DNA from: Bradyrhizobium septentrionale
GTDB lineage: Bacteria; Pseudomonadota; Alphaproteobacteria; Rhizobiales; Xanthobacteraceae
NCBI RefSeq assembly: GCF_011516645.4
Contig: NZ_CP088285.1
Span: 3,552,501 to 3,616,500 of the forward strand
DNA length: 64,000 nt
Direction: 5' to 3'
The notes beneath the pieces are model-generated. The model was not told the DNA's origin. It was given only the letters and a program-made list of their open reading frames with translations, and did no database searches. The translations under genes were made by a program, and so were the position numbers. Each line of letters opens with the position of its first letter. Within the stretch, counting starts at the first letter, position 1. This document shows, in pieces, positions 8,589 to 17,900 of the stretch.

Positions 8589-9343
8589 GCTATTTCCGCG
8601 CCGAGAACCTGTCCCTGCATTTCGGCGGCCTCAAGGCGGTCGATGCCGTCAGCTTCGCGGTCGAGAAGGGCGAGATCCTGTCGATCATCGGGCCCAACGG
8701 CGCCGGCAAAAGCTCGATCTTCAACCTGATCTCGCGGATCTATCCGCCGACCTCGGGCAGGATCTTCTTCGAGGACCAGGACATCACCCAGGAGCCGGCC
8801 TACGATATCGCGAGGCTCGGCATCGCCCGTACCTTCCAGAACATCGAGCTGTTCGAGAATGCGACCGTGCTGAGCAATCTGCTGGTCGGACGCCATCGCC
8901 ATTCCACCACGCAACTTTGGCAGGAGCTGTTGTTCCTGCCGAGCGTCCGCGCCGGCGAGAAGGCGCATCGCCGGCGGGTCGAGCAGGTGATCGAATTCCT
9001 CGATCTCGAGCCCTACCGCGACAAGCTGATCTCGGGCCTGCCTTACGGCGTGCGCAAGGTGATCGAACTGGCGCGGGCGCTCTGCTCGGAGCCGAAGCTG
9101 ATCCTGCTCGACGAGCCGTCCTCGGGCCTTAATGTCGAGGAGACCGACGACATGTCGTTCTGGATCCGCGACATGAAGAGCGAACTCGGCATCACGGTCT
9201 TGATGGTCGAGCACGACATGACGCTGGTCAACCGGGTCTCCGACCGCGTGATTGCGCTGAACTACGGCCGCGTGCTGGCGATGGGCTCGCCGTCGGAGGT
9301 GCAGCACCATCCCGACGTCGTCGCAGCGTATCTCGGCGCATGA
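8585..9343 (+). CDS. livG: Branched-chain amino acid-type ABC ATPase, LivG family
   Basis: 252 residues. Walker A GPNGAGKSS, a signature region GLPYGVRKVIELARAL (the usual LSxGxxR is reduced to LPYGVRK, which is common in this LivG subgroup), Walker B LILLDEPSSGL and the H-loop VEHDMTLV. IARTFQNIELF is the LivG Q-loop. Overlaps livM by four bases (ATGA). Confidence 0.88.
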   Translation: MSYFRAENLSLHFGGLKAVDAVSFAVEKGEILSIIGPNGAGKSSIFNLISRIYPPTSGRIFFEDQDITQEPAYDIARLGIARTFQNIELFENATVLSNLLVGRHRHSTTQLWQELLFLPSVRAGEKAHRRRVEQVIEFLDLEPYRDKLISGLPYGVRKVIELARALCSEPKLILLDEPSSGLNVEETDDMSFWIRDMKSELGITVLMVEHDMTLVNRVSDRVIALNYGRVLAMGSPSEVQHHPDVVAAYLGA

Positions 9344-9353
9344 GGATGATGGC

Positions 9354-10133
9354 ATGAGCACATCAGACATCATCCTGAAACTCTCCAATATCGAGAGTTA
9401 TTACGGGCCGATCATGGCGATTCGCGGCATCAGCCTCGAGGTGCCGCGCGGTCAGATCGTGACGCTGCTCGGCGCCAACGGCGCCGGCAAGACCACCGTT
9501 TTGAAGACGATCTCCGGCATCCTCGATCCGCAGAAGGGCTCGATCGAATTCCTGGGCAAGCCGATCCAGCGCATGGAGGCCGATCGGATCGTGCGACTCG
9601 GCCTCAGCCATGTGCCAGAGGGGCGGGAGGTGTTTCCGTTCCTGTCGGTGCGCGAAAACCTGATGATGGGCGCCTATCTGCGCAAGGACCGCGACGGTGT
9701 GGCGCAGGACCTCGAGCGCGTCTATGGCTATTTTCCACGGCTGAGGGAGCGGCTCGGCCAGCCGGCCGGGCAGCTTTCGGGCGGCGAGCAGCAGATGCTC
9801 GCGATCGGGCGGGCGCTGATGAACCGGCCGACGCTGCTGCTGCTCGATGAGCCGTCGCTGGGGCTGTCGCCGATCCTGGTGAAGGAGATTTTCACTATCA
9901 TCCGCCGCGTCAATGAGGAGCAGGGCATGTCGATCCTGCTGGTCGAGCAGAATGCCAAGATCGCGCTGGAGACCGCGCATTACGGCTATGTGCTGGAGAT
10001 CGGCCGCGTGGTCATGAACGACACCTGCGAGCGGTTGATGAATTCGCCCGATATCCAGGAGTTCTATCTCGGCGCCAAGGAAGCGGGTGCGCGGGGCGAG
10101 CGGCGCTGGAAGAAGAAGAAGACGTGGCGTTGA
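9354..10133 (+). CDS. livF: Branched-chain amino acid-type ABC ATPase, LivF family
   Basis: 259 residues. Walker A GANGAGKTT, signature LSGGEQQMLAIGRALM, Walker B LLLLDEPSLGLSP and VPEGREVFPFLSVRENL typical of LivF. The last 15 residues (ARGERRWKKKKTWR) are unusually basic and outside the conserved domain. Starts 10 bases after livG. Drives the same importer as its neighbours. Confidence 0.88.
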   Translation: MSTSDIILKLSNIESYYGPIMAIRGISLEVPRGQIVTLLGANGAGKTTVLKTISGILDPQKGSIEFLGKPIQRMEADRIVRLGLSHVPEGREVFPFLSVRENLMMGAYLRKDRDGVAQDLERVYGYFPRLRERLGQPAGQLSGGEQQMLAIGRALMNRPTLLLLDEPSLGLSPILVKEIFTIIRRVNEEQGMSILLVEQNAKIALETAHYGYVLEIGRVVMNDTCERLMNSPDIQEFYLGAKEAGARGERRWKKKKTWR

Positions 10134-10303
10134 AGATCGGCGTTGAGGAAAGCCGGCGCTGAGGAAGATTGACGTCGACTAAAGTTGGCACTGCGAAGGT
10201 TTGGCGTTGAGAACGACTTGGAGCTAGATTTCAGGCCTGCTTCGCGAACAAGACCGGCTCGAAGGCCCGGCACGTGAGACAGGCGGCAGAGGAGGGAGCG
10301 CGC

Positions 10304-12142
10304 ATGGCAGGACCAGCGGTTCTGACGGTTGCCGACACGATCGCGAGGAGCTTTCTGCTCGCGGTGCAGACGCGTGGCGACAGGCCCGCGATCCGCGAGA
10401 AGAAGTTCGGCATCTGGCAGCCGACCAGCTGGCGCGAATGGCTGCAGATCTCCAGGGACATCGCCTTTGGCCTGCACGCGACCGGCTTCCGCCCCGGCGA
10501 CGTCGCCTCGATCATCGCCAACGCGGTGCCGGAATGGGTCTATGCCGACATGGGCATCCTGTGCGCCGGCGGCGTCTCCTCCGGCATCTACCCGACCGAT
10601 TCGGCGGCGCAGGTCGAATATCTCGTCAATGATTCCGGCACGCGGGTCATGTTCGTCGAGGACGAGGAGCAGCTCGACAAGGTGCTGACCTGCCGGTCGC
10701 GCTGTCCGACGCTGGAAAAGATCGTGGTGTTCGACATGGAGGGCCTGAGCGGCTTCTCCGATCCGATGGTGCTGTCGCTTGCCGAGTTCACCGCGCTTGG
10801 CCGCAATCATGCGCAGGGCAATGACGCCTTGTGGGACGAGATGACCGGCAGCCGCACCGCATCCGATCTCGCGATCCTGGTCTACACCTCGGGCACCACA
10901 GGCCCGCCCAAGGGCGCGATGCATTCCAACCGCAGCGTGACGCACCAGATGCGCCACGCCAATGACCTCTACCCCTCGACAGACAGCGAGGAGCGGCTGG
11001 TGTTCCTGCCGCTCTGCCACGTCGCCGAGCGGGTCGGCGGCTATTACCTCTCGCTCGCGCTCGGCTCGGTGATGAATTTTGCCGAGAGCCCGGAGACGGT
11101 GCCGGACAATCTGCGCGAGGTGCAGCCGACCGCGTTCCTCGCCGTGCCCCGGATCTGGGAGAAGTTCTATTCCGGCATCACCATCGCGCTGAAGGACGCG
11201 ACGCCGTTCCAGAACTGGATGTACGCCCGGGCGCTTGCGATCGGCAACCGGATGACCGAGTGCCGGCTGGAGGGCGAGACGCCGCCGCTGTCGCTGCGGC
11301 TCGCCAACCGCGCGGCCTACTGGCTGGTGTTCCGCAACATCCGCCGCATGCTCGGGCTCGACCGCTGCCGGATCGCGCTGACCGGCGCGGCGCCGATCTC
11401 GCCGGATCTGATCCGCTGGTATCTCGCGCTCGGCATCGACATGCGCGAGGTCTACGGCCAGACCGAGAATTGCGGCGTCGCGACCATGATGCCGGCGGAG
11501 CGCATCAAGCTCGGTTCAGTCGGCAAGGCCGCGCCCTGGGGCGAGGTGATGATCTGCCCGAAGGGCGAGATCCTGATCAAGGGTGACTTCCTGTTCATGG
11601 GCTATCTCAACCAGCCGGAGAAGACCGCCGAGACGATCGACGCGAAGGGCTGGCTGCATACCGGCGATGTCGGCGCGATCGACAATGAAGGCTACGTCAA
11701 GATCACCGACCGGATGAAGGACATCATCATCACCTCCGGCGGCAAGAACATCACGCCGTCCGAGATCGAGAACCAGCTCAAATTCTCGCCCTACGTCTCG
11801 GACGCCGTCGTGATCGGCGACAAGCGGCCCTACCTCACCTGCCTGATCATGATCGATCAGGAGAATGTCGAGAAATACGCCCAGGACCAGGACATCCCCT
11901 TCACCAATTACGCGAGCCTGTGCCGTGCCCGCGAGATCCAGGATTTGATTCAGCGCGAGATCGAGGCGGTGAATGCCAAATTCGCGCGGGTCGAGACCGT
12001 CAAGAAATTCTACCTGATCGAACGCCAGCTCACGCCCGAGGATGAGGAGCTGACGCCGACCATGAAGCTGAAGCGCAGTTTCGTGAACAAGCGCTACGCG
12101 GCCGAGATCGATGCCATGTATGGCGCGCGGGCAGTGGCATAG
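10304..12142 (+). CDS. AMP-dependent acyl-CoA ligase (long-chain type)
   Basis: 612 residues from the ATG at 10304, which has GAGGAGGG upstream; the ATG at 10274 is less likely. YTSGTTGPPKGAMHSN is the P-loop, REVYGQTENCGV the A5 motif, GWLHTGDVG the A7 motif and ITSGGKNITPSEIE the A8 region with the catalytic-Lys domain after it. Length and pattern match bacterial long-chain acyl-CoA synthetases of the FAA1/FadD15 group. It sits between the Liv ATPases and the binding protein in one operon, implying that the imported substrate is a carboxylic acid activated to its CoA thioester. Substrate not determinable. Confidence 0.85.
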   Translation: MAGPAVLTVADTIARSFLLAVQTRGDRPAIREKKFGIWQPTSWREWLQISRDIAFGLHATGFRPGDVASIIANAVPEWVYADMGILCAGGVSSGIYPTDSAAQVEYLVNDSGTRVMFVEDEEQLDKVLTCRSRCPTLEKIVVFDMEGLSGFSDPMVLSLAEFTALGRNHAQGNDALWDEMTGSRTASDLAILVYTSGTTGPPKGAMHSNRSVTHQMRHANDLYPSTDSEERLVFLPLCHVAERVGGYYLSLALGSVMNFAESPETVPDNLREVQPTAFLAVPRIWEKFYSGITIALKDATPFQNWMYARALAIGNRMTECRLEGETPPLSLRLANRAAYWLVFRNIRRMLGLDRCRIALTGAAPISPDLIRWYLALGIDMREVYGQTENCGVATMMPAERIKLGSVGKAAPWGEVMICPKGEILIKGDFLFMGYLNQPEKTAETIDAKGWLHTGDVGAIDNEGYVKITDRMKDIIITSGGKNITPSEIENQLKFSPYVSDAVVIGDKRPYLTCLIMIDQENVEKYAQDQDIPFTNYASLCRAREIQDLIQREIEAVNAKFARVETVKKFYLIERQLTPEDEELTPTMKLKRSFVNKRYAAEIDAMYGARAVA

Positions 12143-12143
12143 A

Positions 12144-12190
12144 GCATGATCCGCCGCGACAAACGCGCAGCGTTTGCGCGGAGATCATGC
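12144..12190. repeat. Palindromic intergenic repeat, GCATGATC family
   Basis: Arms GCATGATC at 12144-12151 and GATCATGC at 12183-12190 with a second internal inverted repeat (AACGCGCAGCGTTT). Same terminal motif as the repeats at 29328-29372 and 40882-40927. Begins one base after the ligase stop codon. Confidence 0.7.
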
Positions 12191-12279
12191 CTAAGGAGAG
12201 ATGCGACGACGGACTTGGCGAAGGTGCGAGCAGGCCCGACCCTTCGCTCAACATGGGCCTTTGTAAGGAGGAGACTGCA

Positions 12280-13479
12280 ATGTCGAAATCGCTGAAGGCG
12301 CTGGGCCTTGCGGTGAGCGCGCTGGCGCTGACCTGTCTGCCGGCCGCAGCCCAGACCAAGGTCACCAATGAAGGCATCTCGCCGACCGAGATCGTGATCG
12401 GAACGCATCAGGACCTGTCCGGCCCGATCAAGGTCTGGGGCGTTCCGGTGTCCAACGGCATGAAGATGGCGGTGGAAGAGATCAATGCCAGCGGCGGCAT
12501 CAACGGCCGCAAGATCAAGATGATCCTCGAGGACAACGGCTACGATCCGAAGAAGGCCGTGCTGGCCTCGCAGAAGATGGTCGAGCGCGACAAGGTGTTC
12601 GCGATGATCGGCCCGATGGGCTCGCCGACCGTGCTGGCCGCGCAGGACATCCTGTTCGATGCCGGCGTGCTGCAGCTGTTCCCGCTGACCGCCGCCGAGT
12701 TCACCTTCAAGTTCGATCCCGCCAAGCCGCAGGAGCGGCTGAAGTTCAACAACCTCTTGCCCTATGTCGAGAGCACGCGCGCCGCGCTCAAATACATGAT
12801 GGACTGGAAGAACTTCAAGAAGCCCTGCATCATGCACCAGGACGATGAGTACGGCAAAAACGTGCTCGACGGCTTCACTCAGCAGCTCGGTGCGATGAAG
12901 GTGCAGCCGGCCTCGGTGACGAGCTACAAGCGCGGCGCCTCCGACTTCTCGGCGCAGGTCGCCAAGATGAAGTCCGACGGCTGTGACCTCGTCGTGCTCG
13001 GCACCGTGATCCGCGAAACCATCGGCGCGATGAACGAGGCGAAGAAGCTCGGCTGGGACGTGACCTTCCTCGGTGCTACCCCGACCAACGTGCTCGAAGT
13101 GCCGGCGCTCGGCAAGGAAGCCGTCGAAGGGCTCTATGCCGCCTCAGGCTTCGAGATTCCCTACGAGGACACGGCCAAGGGCAAGGTCAAGGACTGGCTG
13201 GTCAACTACAAGAAGATGTTCAACACCGACGCCAACACCCAGGCGATCATCGGCTATAACGCGGTGATGACCTTCGCCTTCTACGCACAGAAGGCCGGCA
13301 AGGATCTCTCCGGCCAGAAGATGCTTGACGCGCTGGAGTCGGGCGACAAATTCCTCGACATCTTCAGCTCGCCGCCGACCAAGTTCTCCAAGACCGATCA
13401 TCTCGCCAACACCATCACGCAGGTGCAGCAGGTCAAGGGCGGCCGCTGGGTGCTGGTGAAGGACAATTTGATGTTCTGA
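12280..13479 (+). CDS. Periplasmic binding protein of the liv-type importer
   Basis: 399 residues. Signal peptide SLKALGLAVSALALTCLPAAA with cleavage before QTKVTNEG. The body has ISPTEIVIGTHQDLSGPIKVWG and GGINGRKIKMILEDNGYDPKKA, the lobe-1 ligand-site pattern of Peripla_BP_6 proteins, with YGKNVLDGF in lobe 2. ATG at 12280 follows AAGGAGGAG; upstream in-frame ATGs at 12187 and 12253 would bury the signal peptide. It captures the ligand for the LivHMGF complex encoded just upstream. Confidence 0.85.
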   Translation: MSKSLKALGLAVSALALTCLPAAAQTKVTNEGISPTEIVIGTHQDLSGPIKVWGVPVSNGMKMAVEEINASGGINGRKIKMILEDNGYDPKKAVLASQKMVERDKVFAMIGPMGSPTVLAAQDILFDAGVLQLFPLTAAEFTFKFDPAKPQERLKFNNLLPYVESTRAALKYMMDWKNFKKPCIMHQDDEYGKNVLDGFTQQLGAMKVQPASVTSYKRGASDFSAQVAKMKSDGCDLVVLGTVIRETIGAMNEAKKLGWDVTFLGATPTNVLEVPALGKEAVEGLYAASGFEIPYEDTAKGKVKDWLVNYKKMFNTDANTQAIIGYNAVMTFAFYAQKAGKDLSGQKMLDALESGDKFLDIFSSPPTKFSKTDHLANTITQVQQVKGGRWVLVKDNLMF

Positions 13480-13501
13480 GCGGTCCAGCCGTCGGGATAA
13501 C

Positions 13502-13560
13502 CGTCATTGCGAGCCACCGGGCCGGCCAACGGCCGGACCCGTTGGCGCCTCGTAATGACG
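13502..13560. repeat. Palindromic intergenic repeat, CGTCATTGCGAG family
   Basis: CGTCATTGCGAG at one end and CTCGTAATGACG at the other with an internal GGCCGGCC/GGCCGG dyad. Lies between convergent genes (binding protein and LapG-like protease) and could act as a bidirectional terminator. A longer member is at 50003-50085. Confidence 0.65.
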
Positions 13561-13583
13561 GAAACGAGTTTCGATCGCCTGGT

Positions 13584-14333
13584 TCAATGCGTCCGCGCCG
13601 GCCGCCACGCGGCCTCGGCGACGAGCGGCGCATCGACATATCGGCTGACGCCATGCTGGTCGATCACGAAGGTCGGCCGAAAACTCCTGATGTCGGCGTC
13701 CTCGATCATCGCCATGCGGCGGTTGTCGAGCGTCAGCCAGCGGCCGTCGAGCCGCGCCGCGACCACGGCATGGTCCTCGCCGCCGATGAGGTCATGCATG
13801 ACGACGATCCGAATGTCTTCGGGCGCGACGCCGGCGATGCGCAGCGCCACGAATTTCGCGATCGCATAGTCCTCGCAATCGCCGCTGCCGCGGGCAAAGG
13901 TAGCGAGCGGCGTCGCCCAGACGTCGGGCTCGCCATAGGTCGTAAGATCGTTACCCGGGCGGATCGCGAGGTTGATCGCGCGGTTGATCGCACCGAGCCG
14001 GGCGCGGCCGTCACGCGCCCGTCCGGCATCGACGATCGCCAAGAACCGCAGCGCCTCCGGCGATGCGCAACCGGTGCGGTCGCCTTCACAGATGGCGAGT
14101 TGCACCAGCTCGTCGGCGAGCTGGCGCTGCACGCCGGCCCATTTGTCATGCAGGCCGCCGTCGGCCAGCAGGCTGGTCGCCAGGCCAAACGGCTCGGTCG
14201 ATTGTCTGAACAGCGTTGCCGGGCCGGGCGAAAGCAGCGAGGCGGCATTGAGCTCGGCGACCGGCGCGGCCAGCGCCAGGCCGACGCCGAGCATGACGGT
14301 GCGCAGCGCAAATGAGCGAAGCGAGAATCCCAT
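13584..14333 (-). CDS. Transglutaminase-like cysteine protease (LapG/BTLCP family)
   Basis: 249 residues. The bacterial transglutaminase-like Cys protease pattern is complete: DVWATPLATFARGSGDCEDYAIAK with catalytic Cys153 flanked by Asp152 and Glu154 (the calcium ligands in LapG), EDHAVVA with His188, and LTLDNR with Asp203. A signal peptide (SLRSFALRTVMLGVGLALAAP, cut near ELNA) puts it in the periplasm. The ATG at 14333 has AGGGGGTG upstream; in-frame upstream ATGs to 14411 lack one. LapG cleaves the N-terminus of LapA-type adhesins; the neighbour across the divergent promoter is such a candidate. Many rhizobial BTLCPs have no known target, so the role is inferred. Confidence 0.82.
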   Translation of the reverse strand: MGFSLRSFALRTVMLGVGLALAAPVAELNAASLLSPGPATLFRQSTEPFGLATSLLADGGLHDKWAGVQRQLADELVQLAICEGDRTGCASPEALRFLAIVDAGRARDGRARLGAINRAINLAIRPGNDLTTYGEPDVWATPLATFARGSGDCEDYAIAKFVALRIAGVAPEDIRIVVMHDLIGGEDHAVVAARLDGRWLTLDNRRMAMIEDADIRSFRPTFVIDQHGVSRYVDAPLVAEAAWRPARTH

Positions 14334-14589
14334 GTGACACCCCCTGTCCGCTCTTCGGCGGGTGGATGCTGCACCGCGCACGCGACCGGATCGTTTCATG
14401 CCGTCCAGCATGGCAAGCGATCCGTTCGAATCGATTTAAGATGTGGGGAAACCGGACAAGAGGCTGAAGGGCGCGTGGGCCGGGTCCCGAAAACTTTACC
14501 GGTTTGTGAAACGAACCGGCGAACCTTTATCCACCGTCTTCCGTCTCATGCTTGCCTCCTGGTTAACCGGCCGGTCCGCGCGCGGGACT

Positions 14590-14616
14590 GCTGTGATTTG
14601 TAAGCTAACTCACAGC
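14590..14616. promoter_or_regulatory. Inverted repeat GCTGTGA-N13-TCACAGC
   Basis: Perfect seven-base arms around a 13-base spacer, about 310 bases before the FecR/VCBS start. The half-sites resemble CRP half-sites (TGTGA/TCACA) but CRP needs a 6-base spacer, so a standard CRP site is not supported; an RNA hairpin or another regulator is possible. Confidence 0.35.
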
Positions 14617-14693
14617 TTTGGCCGGGAATTTGGAGTCAAATGCCCTCTCGGGGCTGCGGGGAAATAGAGGCAAGTACAGAAATGCCGGTCAAT

Positions 14694-14709
14694 ACCACGA
14701 ATACGTGGT
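14694..14709. promoter_or_regulatory. Operator-like palindrome ACCACG-AATA-CGTGGT
   Basis: Perfect six-base arms with a four-base centre, 222 bases before the FecR/VCBS start. AATACGT recurs at 14713-14719, giving a partial direct repeat. Looks like a binding site for a dimeric regulator; no regulator assigned. Confidence 0.4.
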
Positions 14710-14930
14710 CAAATACGTATCTTGGCTGCAATCCCACCTTATGCTACCGTCACACAAATCAGAACTACACGACTCATACAAGAGTGAGCCAAGTCACACC
14801 CGCTCAAACGGCGCGATCGAAGCACCTTGCGCAAGCAAAGGACAGTTTCGCCGAGCTTTATCCGATGATATGCAGGCAAAATCGTTCGGATATTCTTGAG
14901 TCATTAACCTTTGTGGTGCGGTGATCCGCA

Positions 14931-17900
14931 GTGAACTTTGTCGAGAAATTCGACGGCCTTTTGCCGAACACGGACGCTTATGCCCGTGGATCGGTTCATG
15001 TCGACAGCGTTTCCACGCACGCGCCGCGCGGCGCGATCACCGTCGACGACGGGCAATTGCTGTTCACCGGCGACTTCAAGCGGACCGGGCTCGACCTCGT
15101 CATCGCGAAGGATGATCGGGAACTCGTCCTCCACGACTACTTCAAGGGCGAGAAGCGCGCGGCGCTGGCGTCGCCCGATGGCGCGCATCTCACCGGCGAC
15201 CTCGTCAACGCGCTCACCGGCTACACCCAGTATGCCCAGGCCGGCGGCGCGGCCGAACCGGCCAAGATCATCGGCCATGTCACCAAGCTGACGGGCAGCG
15301 CCACCGCCGTCCGCAACGGCGTCGCGATCGTCCTGAACCAGGGCGACAACGTCAACAAGGGTGACGTTGTGCAGTCCGGCAGCGACTCGACGCTCGGCAT
15401 CACCTTCATCGACGGCACCGTGTTCGGTCTCGGACCGAACGCCAAGATGGTGCTGAACGAGATGATCTACGACCCGAACGGGTCGAGCAATTCGTCGCTG
15501 ATGAGCCTCGTCTCGGGCACGATCTCCTTCGTTGCCGGTGCGACCGCCAAGCACGGCGACATGAAGGTCGATACGCCGGTCGCGACCATGGGCATCCGCG
15601 GCACCGCGGTGCTGGTCGAGATCGATTTCGACGTGCAGGGCTCGGGTGGCGTGCCGCCGGCCAAATTCCAGGTGCTCGTCGAGCCTGACGGGACCACCGG
15701 CTCCTACATCCTGTTCGACAAGACGACGCTCAATCCGATCGCAACCGTCGATCAGGCCGGCACCCAGACCGTCGTCAACGGCCAGGGCAGCGTCAGCTTC
15801 GTCTCGTCGGCACAGCTGTCCGCCGACGCGCAGCGGCTGATCTCGGACGTCTTCGCGCTGAAGTTCACCGACAACAACAATCCCAACACCAAGCTCACGA
15901 CGAATTTCACGGACAGCGTCGTGCCGGTCACGACCACCCTCAAGCTTGCCGGCGGCGACGTGACCTTGCCGACAAGCTTTCTGCTGGCCTTGACCGGCCA
16001 TGCCGGACCAGAGGCCCCCGCCAGCAAGACCGACCACGCCCCCGGGGCGCCGGCGGTCGTGACACAGAATGCGGTATTCACCGAGCAGGCCGGGCAGACC
16101 CATAGCGGACTGCTCGACACGGCGACGGGCCGGATCGCATGGGTGGACGTCAATCTCGGCGACAAGCCGAGTGCGATCGTCAGCTTTACCTCGTCCAGCT
16201 ATCGGGACGCAGAGGGTAGCGACGTCACCTCGTCGCTGACGGCGGCGCAGCTTGCAGCCATCCATGCTGTCGAGGTCCCGCTGCAGCTCGTGCACGATCC
16301 GCTGAACAACAATATCGGTTCGGCGACCTGGACCTACAATATTGACGATGGCGCCTTCGACTTCCTGGCCGCCGGCGAAACGCTGACGCTGACCTATACC
16401 GCGCGCGTGGATAACAATTACGCACCTAGCAACGAGACCGCGTTCAGGACATTCACCGTCACGATCACCGGCACCAACGACACGCCAGTCGTGACATCCT
16501 CGGCGCAGCTCGGCTCGATCACCGAGCTCGCAGCGACGACGAACTCCGCCGTGCCGGATGCGGTGCACGGCACGTTGACGTTCACCGATACGGACCTGAC
16601 CGATACGCATTCGGTCACCATCACCGGCGTCACCGAGGCCGGCGTCACCACCGGACTTGCCAACCATGCCACCGTGCTGAGCTGGCTGTCGCTGGGCGCG
16701 CTGGCCGATTCGACCGATGGCGTGACGGGATCGCGCGCCTGGACGTTCTCGGCCGCCGACAGGAGTTTCGACTATCTCGCCGTAGGCGAGACGCTGACGC
16801 TGACCTACACGGTCCAGATCGACGACCATCAAGGCGGCGTCGTCACGCTCCCGGTCACGATCACGATCGTCGGCACCGACGACACGCCGGTGGTCACGTC
16901 GCCGACCCAGGCGGCAGCGATCACGGAACACGTCGGGACGACCGGCTCGGCAATATCAGATGCCGCGTCCGGGACGGTGACCTTCACCGACGTCGATCTC
17001 AGCGACACCCACAGTGTCACCGTGGCCGGCGTCACCGGAACGGGCGTCACCGCGGGCCTTCCCAATCAGGCGACGATGCTGAGCTGGCTGTCGCTCGGTA
17101 CGCTGGCGGATTCGACCGGCGGCGTGACCGGATCGAGCCATTGGACCTTCTCGGCGGCCGACAGGAGTTTCGACTATCTCGCCGCCGGCGAGAAGCTGAC
17201 GCTGACCTACCTGATCCAGGTCGATGACCATCATGGCGGGGTCGTCACCCAGCCCGTGACGATCACCGTCACCGGCACCAATGACACGCCGACGTTTGCG
17301 TCGGCGCCGGGGACCGCCGCGATTCCCGAGCAGCCGGACGAGACGGGTTCATCCAAGCCGGACGGCGCAACGGGCGCGGTGACGTTCGCGGACGTCGATC
17401 TCAGCGACATCCACACCGTGTCCATCACCGGTGTCGCGGAATCCGGGACCACCACCGGTCTCCCCGAGGACGAGTCCACCGTCCTGAACTGGCTCTCGCT
17501 GGGGACGCTGGCCGATTCGACCGGCGGGGTCACCGGATCCCAGTCCTGGGCCTTCTCGGCCGCCGATCGGAATTTCGACTATCTCGCCGTAGGCGAGACA
17601 CTGACGCTGACCTATACGGTCGAGGTCAACGATCATCATGGCGGCGTCATCAGCCAATCGGTGACGATCACGATCACTGGCAGCAACGATACGCCAGTCG
17701 TCACCTCGGGGGCGCAGTCGGCGACCATCCCCGAACTGCCCGACACCACGGATTCGTTGAAGCCGGACGGCGCGACGGGCACCGTGACGTTCACCGACGC
17801 GGACCTCAGCGACACCCACGGCGTGACGATCATCGGCGTTGCCGAAGCCGGCTCGACCACGGGCCTCCCCGAGGACGAATCCACCATCCTGAACTGGCTG

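Larger units (their letters stand above)
14334..14930. other. Long AT-richer divergent regulatory region with two dyads
   Basis: About 600 bases without a credible gene; small frames here lack family features or start signals. It is richer in A+T than its surroundings, as promoter regions in GC-rich genomes often are. Two dyads stand out: GCTGTGA (14590-14596) facing TCACAGC (14610-14616), and ACCACG-AATA-CGTGGT (14694-14709). It must hold the promoters of the LapG-like and FecR/VCBS genes and may include a long 5' leader. Confidence 0.5.

Noticed and set aside
14590..14616. GCTGTGA...TCACAGC as a CRP binding site
   Set aside because: The spacer is 13 bases between TGTGA and TCACA, not 6, so a standard CRP site is not supported.
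14443..14899. Small frames in the gap before the FecR/VCBS gene
   Set aside because: Low-complexity translations, no Shine-Dalgarno and no recognisable family; the gap looks regulatory.
14904..16931. Long open frame on the minus strand opposite the FecR/VCBS gene (675 codons), and similar ones at 17349-19181 and 19088-21346
   Set aside because: Arg/Gly/Asp/His-rich antisense frames typical of GC-rich genes read backwards; no family motif and the plus-strand genes have full domain patterns.
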